Source: JBCBJZ01 sp038522635 (GTDB lineage: Bacteria; Pseudomonadota; Alphaproteobacteria; Rhizobiales; Hyphomicrobiaceae). From it: DNA of 43,594 nt. The DNA lies in NCBI GenBank assembly GCA_038522635.1, contig JBCBJZ010000009.1:1-43594 (forward strand), written 5' to 3'. The position numbers and the translations under genes were made by a program. Under the pieces are notes generated by a model, which searched no databases, was not told the origin of the DNA, and was given only the letters and a program-made list of their open reading frames with translations. Shown here piece after piece: positions 10,401 through 18,481 of this stretch; positions within the stretch are counted from its first letter, which is position 1, and each line of letters starts with the position of its first letter.

Positions 10401-10597
10401 CAGGCATCACGCTCGGGCGCGGCGAAGCGGTGGGCGCTGCACGCCGGCTTGCAGGTCGAGGCGCAGCCCGCCCGTCCACGGGGCCTGTCGCCGCAACGGG
10501 CGGGGCTCCGCGTCCCCAAAGTCAGGTGGCCCAAGGTCAGCCGGCCCAAGGTCAACCTGGCCAAGGCCCAGCAGCCGCAACGGCCCGCGTCGCTTAA
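7442..10597 (+). CDS. Membrane protein with degenerate EAL domain
   Basis: About 1051 residues. Start GTG 7442 has GGGGAG six bases upstream; GTG 7418 and ATG 7451 are alternatives. Order: a low-complexity N-terminus with eight Pro-Ser units (about 68-83), two membrane helices (about 129-150 and 152-172), a short charged probable coiled coil (about 180-200), a very long Ala/Pro-rich disordered region (to about 785), and a C-terminal EAL-like domain (about 790-1015). The EAL signature is lost: FEIITHP stands where EALLR is expected, GGVSDL for DDFGTG, and ADGLD for AEGVE. It therefore probably does not hydrolyse c-di-GMP and may bind nucleotide or protein at the inner membrane. Related degenerate EAL proteins with paired helices are known in rhizobia-like bacteria (family memory, not checked). 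Confidence 0.85.
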   Translation: MKRMDTDRVYGAAMTAGERGGSHVLDPRPEPRHDPGVTAQQAATASAAAANLNRDDPRGLRETPGRAPSPSPSPSPSPSPSPSFGAAQAWTPEQAQPQATAPTEEAQATPRSGTNARPAGDGRVRDGFVLLAMTVTALAIGIGLYVQFGLAFWMSVTGGLALYVGLVSMHVVLRRSGRFDALNQDVADLESEVTRLRRSQAEGRREPTFEARWPAAEAEPRAVGAEGAAEGASTALPTPPAGAPASVPDASRWGYGPTPTLPSGAAPQHDAFVPQAAHGLAGAQPDGPHATSVNPPSSIGPAAELTAVALAPAPPAEPALQPAPSLATGQAQAGAPAQTPAQAAVQAQAQTSAQEQPRVAVTPASEAYAAAWQREAQTAAGAGPLTQTATGNNAAAERPITGHESYASPHAASAIAAPVASAPLTYAADPGFASSVDQARPASDAHAARSAGEARVGNRAATGLRDKTNRAPVAPALEIAPSPVPAPAPLTYASPSASPPLASAAPAKPAPPPMVPETAVAPPMPPPASTPEAAAPREQTTPTPAPPKLDAWEDRGARTREDLGPLVTASIDALRSAAARFKDQGDAAGDGARATPATPSLGADRERTQERDVSPSPRRAFSALDLVDPMPAKSQETPEPTGPSGSPPEAPALPPRVAPRAQAPAMPDEAMTRSTAQGTFERAMLQDRAGAIATHSPFEAALEGGARLSDSAAPDRHIGATGQALPSPGEPLRGGGGSDDSNSHAGSAAPANAAATVPATLPAPGSLSASPTSPTAAGTTPQAAVSAAPTPVSELLVVPVVGLDDFKPRHFEIITHPAHATLDPLTLDLERLDGACTLIDQLNAHGRQASVLMELTPQALVHEALLDRLAGALQAHDGLAEQLVLKLAQDDVRTFQDPHWDTLETLLDLKFRFAMGGVSDLDMEFAAASAHGFQQVVLPVAHVTRGMLLEGDLVSGQALTAFFARAGITVIADGLDVRDHVASALQAGITLGRGEAVGAARRLAGRGAARPSTGPVAATGGAPRPQSQVAQGQPAQGQPGQGPAAATARVA
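7643..7690 (+). repeat. CCATCG hexanucleotide microsatellite
   Basis: Eight 6-base units (CCGTCG, six CCATCG, CCGTCG) encode a Pro-Ser run in the EAL-like protein. Changes in unit number stay in frame. Confidence 0.9.
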
Positions 10598-10842
10598 AAC
10601 GCTCATCGGCCTTTGGTGGTTTGAGAGACCTGATTGCGGGTGTTGTGCCGGAGCAGGGCGTTTGCCGCCGCGGGCCTGCGGGGCGTTGGTCCAATTGCGC
10701 CTTGCGCCGATCACCTCCCCGCTATACCGCTCAAGCCCTTGACGAGGATTTCCGAACATGGGCTTCGGTGGCGGTTGCGCTTCAGCGCAGAACGCAGGCC
10801 GGTGCTCAGCGCGCGCATCGACGGGAGCGACGGACGAAACGG

Positions 10843-12135
10843 ATGGCAAATGTGGTCGTGGTCGGCGCCCAGTGGGGCGACGAGGGTAAGGGCAAGATCG
10901 TCGACTGGCTGTCGGAGCGTGCCGACATCGTGGTGCGGTTCCAAGGCGGCCATAACGCCGGCCACACGCTGGTCATCGGCAACCAGACCTACAAGCTGTC
11001 GCTGCTGCCATCGGGCGTGGTCCGCGCCAACAAGCTCGCCGTGATCGGGAACGGCGTTGTCATCGACCCCTGGGCGCTGCGCGATGAGATCAATCTGTTG
11101 CGCGGCCAGGGCGTGAGCATCACAACCGACAATCTGAAGATCGCCGAGAACGCGACGCTGATCCTGCCGCTGCACCGCGAACTCGACCAGATGCGTGAGG
11201 CGGCCGCCGGCCAAGGCAAGATCGGCACGACCGGACGCGGCATCGGGCCAGCCTATGAGGACCGCGCCGGGCGCCGCGCCATTCGCGTGCAGGACCTGCG
11301 CAACCTTGAGACGTTGGCCCCCAAGGTCGATCGCATCCTGGTCCACCACAACGCGCTGCGCCGCGGGCTTGGTCAACATGAAATCCAACCGACCGCGCTG
11401 ATGGATGAGCTTAAGGAGATCGCAGGCAGCGTGCTCCCTTTCATCGACTGCGTGTGGGAACGGCTCGATCAGGCACGCCGCACCGGCAAGCGCATCTTGT
11501 TTGAGGGCGCGCAGGGGGCGCTGCTCGACATCGATCACGGCACCTACCCGTTCGTAACGTCGTCGAACACGGTTGCCGCCCAGGCCGCCATCGGCGCGGG
11601 CGTCGGGCCACAGACGCTCAATTATGTGCTCGGCATCGCGAAGGCCTATACGACGCGCGTGGGATCGGGACCGTTCCCGACAGAACTCGACGATGAGACC
11701 GGGCAGCGCCTGGGCGAGCGCGGCCACGAGTTTGGCACGGTGACCGGACGGGCCCGCCGCTGCGGCTGGTTCGACGCGACGCTGGTGCGGCAGGTGATCA
11801 AGGTTTGCGGCATCGACGGCATCGCGCTGACGAAGCTTGATGTGTTGGACGGCTTTGAGACGCTGAAGGTGTGCATCGGTTACGAGCTGGACGGCGAGCG
11901 CATCGATCGTTTCCCGGCCGGACAGAATGCGCAAAGCCGGGTGACGCCGATCTACGAGACGCTTGAAGGGTGGGAGGCCTCAACCCGTGGCGCGCGAACG
12001 TGGGCTGATCTGCCGGCACAGGCGGTCAAATATGTGCGTCACATTGAGGAACTGATCGAGTGTCCGGTGACGCTGCTGTCGACGTCGCCGGAGCGTGACG
12101 ACACGATCTTGATGAAAGACCCGTTCGACGACTGA
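10843..12135 (+). CDS. purA: Adenylosuccinate synthetase
   Basis: Condenses IMP and aspartate with GTP to adenylosuccinate, the first committed step to AMP. 430 residues, the standard length. Seen: P-loop GDEGKGK (12-18) with catalytic Asp13, GGHNAGHT with His41, and TTGRGIGPAYEDRAGR. The ATG at 10843 matches the family N-terminus MANVVVVGAQWGDEGKGK; the open frame extends upstream to 10621 but that part is not conserved. GGGAG at 10823-10827 is rather distant as a ribosome-binding site. It is convergent with the gene at 12254-12916. Confidence 0.97.
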   Translation: MANVVVVGAQWGDEGKGKIVDWLSERADIVVRFQGGHNAGHTLVIGNQTYKLSLLPSGVVRANKLAVIGNGVVIDPWALRDEINLLRGQGVSITTDNLKIAENATLILPLHRELDQMREAAAGQGKIGTTGRGIGPAYEDRAGRRAIRVQDLRNLETLAPKVDRILVHHNALRRGLGQHEIQPTALMDELKEIAGSVLPFIDCVWERLDQARRTGKRILFEGAQGALLDIDHGTYPFVTSSNTVAAQAAIGAGVGPQTLNYVLGIAKAYTTRVGSGPFPTELDDETGQRLGERGHEFGTVTGRARRCGWFDATLVRQVIKVCGIDGIALTKLDVLDGFETLKVCIGYELDGERIDRFPAGQNAQSRVTPIYETLEGWEASTRGARTWADLPAQAVKYVRHIEELIECPVTLLSTSPERDDTILMKDPFDD

Positions 12136-12195
12136 GGTCGCGCGCTGCAGGCCATCTCGCGGTAGCTCGCCTCGCGTCGCGCCCGCAACTTGGAT

Positions 12196-12222
12196 GTCTG
12201 TTCTGCGTCAACGCAGACCAAC
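12196..12222. repeat. Degenerate GTCGGTT-type palindrome downstream of purA
   Basis: The context ACTTGGATGTCTGTTCTGCGTCAACGCAGACC resembles GCTTGGATGTCGGTTCCGCTTCAACCTGAAGC around copy 1. It contains a perfect hairpin TCTGCGT (12202-12208), CA loop, ACGCAGA (12211-12217). It sits between the convergent genes purA and 12254-12916 and could work as a terminator, though it has no T run. Confidence 0.45.
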
Positions 12223-12253
12223 AATCGGCCTTTGGCTTTCGCTTGGCCGAAAT

Positions 12254-12916
12254 CTAACGGTTGGACGCCGATTGACGCGCTTCGACGCGGCGGCTGGCAG
12301 CGGCACCATCGAAAATTGCGCGCGCGATCTGACCCCAAAGCACGATCATCAGGCCGACCGTGAGGACACCGGCTGCGATGGCCGGGGGGAGCAGGGGCCC
12401 AAGTAACTCAGCCGCGCTTGTTTCCGCCCCGATGATCCCGAACATCACCAGCAGACCGAGGACCAGGGCGCCGAGCCCGGTTGCCGTCAGCACCCAGCCG
12501 ATGGCGCTGAAAAACCCTGCGATGAAACGCCCAAGCATGTAATCGCCCACGCCGGCAGCGCGGGCTTGCGCCAAACCTTGCGCTGGATCGGTGACCTGCG
12601 TGCTGGCCGGGCGCGCTGCCGGCACATTGCCGTAACCGTAGGCGTCCGCGCGGGGGGCGACCTGAGGGGCACCGTGGCCGTTCGCGCCGTTAAAGCCGTT
12701 CGTGTGCGGGGGCGACGGGGAGGGCGCAGCCACGGGCGTGCCCAGACGCGCCAACGCTTCGCGCGCGGCGACAGCCTCGGGCTCCGCGCCGTAGTGGTCG
12801 GCCAAGTGGCGATAGAACTGCAAAGCGTAGTCAAGCTGGTTTTCGTTCTCAGCCTGACGACCCGCTTCCAAGACCTGTGCCGCCGAAAATTGTGGCGCCG
12901 CCTGCGCGATGCTCAT
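12254..12916 (-). CDS. TPR-like two-helix membrane protein (hypothetical)
   Basis: 220 residues. The N-terminal 55 residues (AAQVLEAGRQAENENQLDYALQFYRHLADHYG) look like a single tetratricopeptide-type helical pair. A Pro/Gly/Asn-rich linker follows (about 60-110), then GVGDYMLGRFIAGFFSAIGW leading into two membrane helices (about 130-160 and 170-197), and a short basic tail. It is convergent with purA; a protein of this design next to purA is, as I recall, common in Hyphomicrobiales. No function can be assigned; a membrane-anchored interaction module is the most one can infer. Confidence 0.8.
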   Translation of the reverse strand: MSIAQAAPQFSAAQVLEAGRQAENENQLDYALQFYRHLADHYGAEPEAVAAREALARLGTPVAAPSPSPPHTNGFNGANGHGAPQVAPRADAYGYGNVPAARPASTQVTDPAQGLAQARAAGVGDYMLGRFIAGFFSAIGWVLTATGLGALVLGLLVMFGIIGAETSAAELLGPLLPPAIAAGVLTVGLMIVLWGQIARAIFDGAAASRRVEARQSASNR

Positions 12917-13182
12917 GTTAACGCCTCGGGATCGTCGATGTCGGCAACCTATGCGAACGAGGCGCCGCTGTCAGGCGCCCACTGTTGGTCTATTCGAAAA
13001 ATGAGAGTTTCGTGCGCCGTCTGAGTGAGCCGCAATTAGGTTGCATTCGGCCGCGCCCGGACTAGCGGAAAAGTCTCATATGAGTAGAAGGTTGCACAAC
13101 ACTCGCTTTGCGCTTATATTTTGAGCATACAACTTAAAGATGAATAAGGTGGCGCTGTGAATATTGATCACGTCGGCCTAGC

Positions 13183-14811
13183 CTACAGCGTCTTGGCGAT
13201 ATCCCGCAGTTTGAACTTCTGAATCTTGCCAGTCGATGTTTTTGGAATGGTCGCGAAAACAATGGTTTTGGGGGCTTTGAAATGGGCCAAATGCTCGCGG
13301 CAGTAGGCGATCAATTGCTCTTGCGAGATCTCACTGCCCTCGCGCCGTTCCACGAACGCGCAGGGCGTCTCGCCCCACTTTTCATCCGGCCGCGCCACAA
13401 CAGCGCAGTGGGTCACGTCGGGATGCTTGTAAAGAACGTCCTCGACCTCGATCGATGAAATGTTCTCACCGCCGGAGATGATGATGTCCTTGGAGCGGTC
13501 CTTAAGCTGGATGTAGCCGTCCGCGTGCATCACGCCGAGGTCACCGGTGTGGAACCATCCCCCCGCGAACGCTTTATCTGTCGCGCGTGCGTTCTTCAGA
13601 TAACCCTTCATGACGATGTTGCCGCGCACCATCACTTCGCCGATGGTCTCACCGTCGGCCGGCACCGGTTGCATCGTTACGGGGTCACGCACGCTCAGGC
13701 CTTCCAACGCCACGTAGCGCACGCCCTGACGCGCTTTGGCGCCCGCGCGGGCGGCCGTATCGAGGGCATCCCACTCCGCCTTCCACTCGTTCACCACGGC
13801 TGGCCCATAGGTTTCCGTCAAACCGTAAAGATGGGTCACCTCGAACCCGGCGTCGGCCATGCCCGCGAGCACCGCTTCGGGCGGTGGGGCCGCGGCCGTC
13901 ATGAACTTCACCTGGTGGTCGATCTGGCGCTTTTCATCGTCCGGCGCGTTGAGCAGCGTTGCCATCACGATCGGCGCTCCGCACAGGTGGGTCACGCCGT
14001 GGTCGGCGATCGCATCGTACATGGCCTTCGCGCGCACCCACCGCAGGCATACGTGCGTTCCGGCCACCACGGAGAGGGACCACGGAAAACACCAGCCGTT
14101 GCAATGGAACATCGGCAGCGTCCAAAGATAGACGGGAAAGCGGCCCATCTCCCCGCTGACAACGTTGGCGTAGCCCATCTGGTGGGCGCCGCGGTGATGA
14201 TAGACGACGCCCTTGGGGTTGCCGGTGGTTCCGGACGTATAATTGAGCGAGATCGCCTCCCACTCATCATCGGGCAGACGGTAGGTGAACCCGCGGTCGC
14301 CCTTTGCCACGAAGTCTTCGTAGTCGTTGAAGCTGAGGCGTTCGCCCTCCTGCGGGAAAGCACGGTCGTCGAAATCGATCACCATCGGCTTGACGCGAGC
14401 AAGGGAGAGCGCCTCGCGCGCGGTGGCTGCGAACTCGCGGTCCACGATCAGCACCTTGGTGTTGGCGTGGTCCAATTGGAAAGCGACGATCGCGGCATCG
14501 AGCCGGGTGTTGATCGAATGGAGCACGGCGCCGACCATCGGCACACCGTAGTGAGCTTCGAGCATGGGCGGTGTGTTGGCGAGCAGGACCGAGACCGTAT
14601 CGCCCGGCCCGACATAGGCCTGGGCCAGCGCGGATGCGAGCGCGCGACAGCGGGCGTAGAAAGTCGCGTAATCGTAGCTTTGGTCGCCATGGATCACGGC
14701 GGTGCGGTCAGGGAAAACCAGGGCGGCCCGTTCAAGAAACGTCAGTGGCGTCAGCGGCTGGAAGTTTGCGGGCGTTTTGTCCAGGTTCTGCTCGAAGGGG
14801 TGGGGGGCCAT
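13183..14811 (-). CDS. Acyl-CoA synthetase, DmdB-like (MMPA-CoA ligase family)
   Basis: AMP-forming acid:CoA ligase (adenylate-forming superfamily), 542 residues. Seen: P-loop YTSGTTGNPKG, the GWFHTGD motif, the hinge KDRSKDIIISGGENIS, and the C-terminal catalytic Lys in PKTSTGKIQK. The N-terminus (PFEQNLDKTPANFQPLTPLTFLERAA) closely follows the DmdB/medium-chain ligase subfamily, which makes 3-methylmercaptopropionyl-CoA in DMSP demethylation. That N-terminus also supports ATG 14811 over the ATG at 14847. A DmdA-like gene lies 3.7 kb away on the other strand. Members of this subfamily also activate short and medium fatty acids, so the substrate is an inference. Confidence 0.88.
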   Translation of the reverse strand: MAPHPFEQNLDKTPANFQPLTPLTFLERAALVFPDRTAVIHGDQSYDYATFYARCRALASALAQAYVGPGDTVSVLLANTPPMLEAHYGVPMVGAVLHSINTRLDAAIVAFQLDHANTKVLIVDREFAATAREALSLARVKPMVIDFDDRAFPQEGERLSFNDYEDFVAKGDRGFTYRLPDDEWEAISLNYTSGTTGNPKGVVYHHRGAHQMGYANVVSGEMGRFPVYLWTLPMFHCNGWCFPWSLSVVAGTHVCLRWVRAKAMYDAIADHGVTHLCGAPIVMATLLNAPDDEKRQIDHQVKFMTAAAPPPEAVLAGMADAGFEVTHLYGLTETYGPAVVNEWKAEWDALDTAARAGAKARQGVRYVALEGLSVRDPVTMQPVPADGETIGEVMVRGNIVMKGYLKNARATDKAFAGGWFHTGDLGVMHADGYIQLKDRSKDIIISGGENISSIEVEDVLYKHPDVTHCAVVARPDEKWGETPCAFVERREGSEISQEQLIAYCREHLAHFKAPKTIVFATIPKTSTGKIQKFKLRDIAKTL

Positions 14812-15250
14812 CGTTGTCACTTCAGTTGAAAATGGTGCCGCGTGCATGGCGAACCGCAGCTCGCTTCTGGGTACCCGCCGCGCTTAACCGTATGATTTCA
14901 CAGCTGCGGAGCGATATCGCAGCCTAGGCCTGCGCGCAATCAGCCTGCGCTGCTGCAGCCCACTTCGATTGCTGAAACGCAGGACGGGCGGACCGCCGCC
15001 AACGCCCTTGCGACTTGTGAGCATTCTTCACGAATGGAGCTTCATTGCCAAGGCGTCGCCCGTGCCTCACGCCGGTGCGTCACCGTGGGCTCATCACGCG
15101 TTGGCCTTGGCGCGAAAATCCCCTTGAACTGGGCGATTTTTCCCGTCACCACTAGAGGCCTGATGGGACATCCTGTCATACGCGCAGCGGCACGGGGGAC
15201 GTCAACCGGCCGACTTCACCTTCGCCCTTTTGCCCTTAAGGAGCACGGCC
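14812..15250. other. Divergent promoter region, acyl-CoA ligase / aminotransferase
   Basis: 439 bases without a supported gene. It must hold both divergent promoters. The only clear structure is a nested palindrome: GCTGCG (14903-14908) and CGCAGC (14918-14923) enclosing GCGATATCGC (14911-14920), 92 bases upstream of the ligase start, a possible regulator site. Confidence 0.35.
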
Positions 15251-16564
15251 ATGGATTTTGCACCCAACTCGCTCGAAGAACACTGGATGCCGTTTTCGGC
15301 GAACCGTGAATTCAAGAACGAGCCGCGGCTCGTGGTGAAGAGCGAGGGCTGCTACCTGTGGAGCCATAAGGGCGGGAAGATCCTCGATGGTTCATCGGGG
15401 CTGTTCTGCGTGGCTGCCGGTCACGGGCGCACCGAAATTGCCGATGCGGTCCGCGATCAGCTGCTAGAAAACGATTACACCGCACCCTTCCAGCTCGGGC
15501 ATCCTGGCTCTTTTGAACTGGCTCGCCGCGTCTCAAAGCTCACGCCTGAAGAGATCAACCACGTGTTCTTCGTGAACAGCGGTTCGGAGGCGATCGATAC
15601 GGCGCTCAAGATCGCGATGGTTTACCACGGCGCGCGCGGTGACCACCGGCGCATGCGTTTCGTCTCTCGCGAACGCGCCTACCATGGCGTCAACATCGGC
15701 GGCGTCTCGCTTAGCGGCATGGTCAAGAACCGGGACACCTTCCCCGTGACGATGCCCTACGTGGTCACGATGCGGCATACTTGGCTTGAAGAGAACCGGT
15801 ACTCGCGGGGCATGCCCCAACACGGGGCTGAGCTTGCCGACGATCTGCAACGCATGGTCGAGACCTACGGTGGTCAGACGATTGCGGCGGTCTTCATCGA
15901 GCCGGTCGCCGGTTCGACGGGCTGTCTGGTGCCGCCGGAGGGCTATTTGGAGCGGGTCCGCGAGATCTGCGACGCGCATGGCATCCTGTTGGTGTTCGAC
16001 GAGGTGATCTGCGGCTTCGGCCGGCTCGGCCATAACTTCGGTGCGCAGGCGTTCGGCGTCACGCCGGACGTGATGACCATGGCGAAAGCGCTGACCAATG
16101 GCTGTCAGCCGATGGGTGCAGTTGCGGTGAAGGACGAGATCTACGACACGATCGTGGATGCGTCGCCCGACGGCGCGATCGAGTTCTTCCACGGTTACAC
16201 TTACTCAGGTCATCCGGCCGCCTGCGCAGCCGGCAACGCGACCATGAAAATCTATGAGCGCGAAGGCCTGTTTGAGCGTGCCGCATCGCTGGCCCCCTAC
16301 TTCGAAGAGAAGGTGCACGCGTTGCGCGACTGTGAACTCGTCACCGATGTGCGCAACTTCGGTCTGATGGCCGCCATCGACGTGAAGCCCGATGGCAAGC
16401 CGGGTGTGCGCGGCACCGCCATGCAAAAGCGTCTGTTCTGGAATGGACTGCACGTGAAGTTTACCGGCGACGCCGGCATCATCGCGCCGCAGTTTATCGC
16501 AACCGAAGCGCACATCGACGAATTGTTCGACATCCTGCGCGGGACGTTGGAAGAGGCGGCCTAA
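15251..16564 (+). CDS. Omega-amino acid:pyruvate aminotransferase (beta-alanine type)
   Basis: Class III PLP-dependent aminotransferase, 437 residues, family length. Seen: VNSGSEAIDTALKIA (PLP phosphate site), IEPVAGSTG, FDEVICGFGRLG (Asp contacting the pyridine nitrogen), and MTMAKALTNG with the Schiff-base Lys. The start LEEHWMPFSANREFK...RLVVKSEG is characteristic of the omega-amino acid--pyruvate (BauA-like) group, which moves the amino group of beta-alanine or related omega-amines to pyruvate. ATG 15251 has AAGGAG seven bases upstream. A strong hairpin (16579-16614) follows the stop. It is divergent from the DmdB-like ligase. The exact amine substrate cannot be read from sequence. Confidence 0.92.
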   Translation: MDFAPNSLEEHWMPFSANREFKNEPRLVVKSEGCYLWSHKGGKILDGSSGLFCVAAGHGRTEIADAVRDQLLENDYTAPFQLGHPGSFELARRVSKLTPEEINHVFFVNSGSEAIDTALKIAMVYHGARGDHRRMRFVSRERAYHGVNIGGVSLSGMVKNRDTFPVTMPYVVTMRHTWLEENRYSRGMPQHGAELADDLQRMVETYGGQTIAAVFIEPVAGSTGCLVPPEGYLERVREICDAHGILLVFDEVICGFGRLGHNFGAQAFGVTPDVMTMAKALTNGCQPMGAVAVKDEIYDTIVDASPDGAIEFFHGYTYSGHPAACAAGNATMKIYEREGLFERAASLAPYFEEKVHALRDCELVTDVRNFGLMAAIDVKPDGKPGVRGTAMQKRLFWNGLHVKFTGDAGIIAPQFIATEAHIDELFDILRGTLEEAA

Positions 16565-16578
16565 GGCCCATGCCTAGT

Positions 16579-16614
16579 CGGTGTGGCGGGCTCTGCGCTG
16601 AGCCTGCCGCACCG
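16579..16614 (+). terminator. Post-stop hairpin of the aminotransferase gene
   Basis: A stem of about 15 pairs, counting two G-T wobbles (CGGTGTGGCGGGCTC with GAGCCTGCCGCACCG, 6-base loop), starts 15 bases after the stop at 16564. There is no T run, so it may terminate with a factor or protect the 3' end. Confidence 0.55.
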
Positions 16615-16793
16615 CTGTGCTTGTGGGGCGCTGGATGTCTGCTCCAGCGGTAGAGTGCGATAGGTGGGGTGCAGCGGCGACATCACAGTAGCAAGCGCGT
16701 TGCCCCGCGCCGGCCCCTTCCTCGGCCGGCCATGTCTTCTGCCGGCCACATCTAGCTTAAGCGTTGCCGTGCACGACAAGCCAAGCGCGTGGC

Positions 16794-16809
16794 TGTCATG
16801 CGCATGACA
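16794..16809. promoter_or_regulatory. 16-bp perfect palindrome, candidate operator
   Basis: TGTCATGCGCATGACA, perfect, 140 bases upstream of the MFS transporter start. TetR- or MarR-like regulators bind such sites next to efflux genes, but no regulator gene lies adjacent. Confidence 0.4.
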
Positions 16810-16948
16810 CAAGTGCCGCAGCTTCGTCGCGGCGGCTTCGTGCCGTTCGATGCCATGCGCGGTCGCGCGGCTGCGCTTTGCCTATGCCCCTGAAGGGCAA
16901 CCGCCCGCGCGCCCGGGCGTACCGCTAAACGTTGCGACCGGAGCGAAC

Positions 16949-18202
16949 ATGAAGAAGGGGGCTCACGGGATCGCACGCGCGCAAGAGCCCAAGTCAGCCG
17001 ACAGCCACAGCAACTTCATCGAGTTCGTCATGCTCATGGCGGTTTTGATGTCGATGACGGCCCTGTCGATCGACATTATGCTGCCGGCGCTGCCGGACAT
17101 CCGGCAGGCCTACGACCTTGCTGATCCCAACGACCAGCAGTTGGTGGTCTTCGCCTATATGCTGGGCTTCGGCATCGGCCAGCCCATCTTCGGGCCGCTG
17201 TCTGACAGCTTTGGCCGCAAGACGGTTTTGATGGCAGGGCTCGGCCTCTACGCGTTGGCGTCGCTGGCGATCGCCTTTTCAGCGAGTTTCGAAGCGCTGT
17301 TGTTCTGGCGGATGGCGCAAGGGATCTTCGGCGCCGCCCCACGGGTGGTCGGGATCGCGATCATCCGCGATCGTTATGTGGGCGCTGCCATGGCGCGCGT
17401 GATGTCCTTCGTGATGGTGGTCTTCATCATGGTGCCGGTGCTGGCGCCTGCGCTGGGCCTTGCCGTTTTGAAGTTCACGCCGTGGCCTGGGATTTTCATC
17501 ACACTGCTTATCCTGGCGTTGATCACGATGGGCTGGGGCTACCTGCGGCTCGAAGAAACGCTCGCACCGGAGAAGCGGCTGACGTTGCGCGCATCGACCT
17601 TGGCGGACGGGATTGCCACCGTGCTCTCGACGCGCCAGACGTGGGGGTACACGCTTGCCCAAGGGTTCACGCTGACAGCGCTCATGGCCTACGTGGCGAG
17701 CGCGCAGCAGATTTTCGGCGGCATCTACGGCCTGGGCGACAGCTTCGTCATCTTCTTCGGCGTCGTTGCCTTTGGCATGGTCGTGGCTTCTTTCGTCAAC
17801 GCGCAGTTGGTCATGCGGCTTGGCATGCGGCGCGTCTCGCACATGGCGTTGCTGCTGGTGCTCCTAACGGCGCTTGCGACCGTGCTGGCGGCCATGGCGG
17901 GCGTCGCCAGTCTCTATGTCTTCACCGCGTTGATGACGCTGCTGTTCTTCGGCTTCGGTTTGATCATGGCGAACTTCAACGCGCTTGCCATGCAGAAGGT
18001 CGGGCATGTCGCCGGCATGGCCTCGTCCTTCGTCGGCTTCGCCACCACGTTGATCGCTGTGATGGGCGCGTTTTCAATTTCGATGTTCTTCGATGGCACC
18101 GTCTTGCCCTTTGCGATGGGGCTGGCACTCTTCGCCGGCGTTGCGCTGATCACGGTGTTGCTGGTCGAGCCGGCGGGCGGTTTCGCGGGCGCTGATCACT
18201 GA
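16949..18202 (+). CDS. MFS transporter, Bcr/CflA-type
   Basis: Major facilitator, 417 residues with about 12 hydrophobic segments. Seen: TALSIDIMLPALPDI in the first helix (typical of the Bcr/CflA drug-efflux group), and motif A GPLSDSFGRK after the second helix. ATG 16949 has GGAG five bases upstream. It is likely an inner-membrane proton antiporter exporting a small molecule or drug. A 16-bp palindrome lies in the leader, and a short hairpin (GCTGATC-ACT-GATCAGC, 18191-18207) spans the stop codon. The neighbours are metabolic, so uptake or export of a pathway compound is also possible. Confidence 0.9.
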   Translation: MKKGAHGIARAQEPKSADSHSNFIEFVMLMAVLMSMTALSIDIMLPALPDIRQAYDLADPNDQQLVVFAYMLGFGIGQPIFGPLSDSFGRKTVLMAGLGLYALASLAIAFSASFEALLFWRMAQGIFGAAPRVVGIAIIRDRYVGAAMARVMSFVMVVFIMVPVLAPALGLAVLKFTPWPGIFITLLILALITMGWGYLRLEETLAPEKRLTLRASTLADGIATVLSTRQTWGYTLAQGFTLTALMAYVASAQQIFGGIYGLGDSFVIFFGVVAFGMVVASFVNAQLVMRLGMRRVSHMALLLVLLTALATVLAAMAGVASLYVFTALMTLLFFGFGLIMANFNALAMQKVGHVAGMASSFVGFATTLIAVMGAFSISMFFDGTVLPFAMGLALFAGVALITVLLVEPAGGFAGADH

Positions 18203-18481
18203 TCAGCTCAGCTTCCCGTCTCCCGCCCTCCACCGTCACTTCCACGTTTCATGATGACGTTTGAAGAGCAAACCACGGCGCGCCTCGGCAAGCTGTCGCG
18301 GCCGTTTCCAGCTAAATCTTTCTCACGTTGATGATGGTGCACTGCGGCACAAAAAGCCTGTTGCACCGCCGCTCGAAACAGCCATAAACCGCGGCCCCAC
18401 CTAACGCTCCAAACCTTAGACGTTTCACGACCTTGACGCTTTGGGCGTTGAGGCGATGCCATCACCTACCCGAGGCCACCC

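Larger units (their letters stand above)
16565..16948. other. Intergenic region with hairpins and a 16-bp palindrome
   Basis: 384 bases with no supported gene between the aminotransferase and the MFS gene. It contains the post-stop hairpin (16579-16614), a short CGCTGGA/TCCAGCG hairpin (16629-16649) around GATGTCTG, a duplicated GCCGGCCA, and the palindrome at 16794-16809. Confidence 0.5.

Noticed and set aside
13525..14829. 434-codon plus-strand frame inside the acyl-CoA ligase
   Set aside because: Antisense of a strongly conserved enzyme; no recognisable domain.
15131..15163. GGGCGATTTTTCCCG upstream of the aminotransferase as a third 149-bp repeat
   Set aside because: Only about 15 bases of partial similarity to the inner stem, without the flanking arms; likely chance.
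15034..15309. 91-codon frame upstream of and overlapping the aminotransferase start
   Set aside because: Overlaps the aminotransferase start in another frame; Arg/Ser-rich without homology.
18208..18465. 85-codon minus-strand frame between the MFS and DmdA-like genes
   Set aside because: Low-complexity, no start signal, and it occupies the dmdA promoter region.
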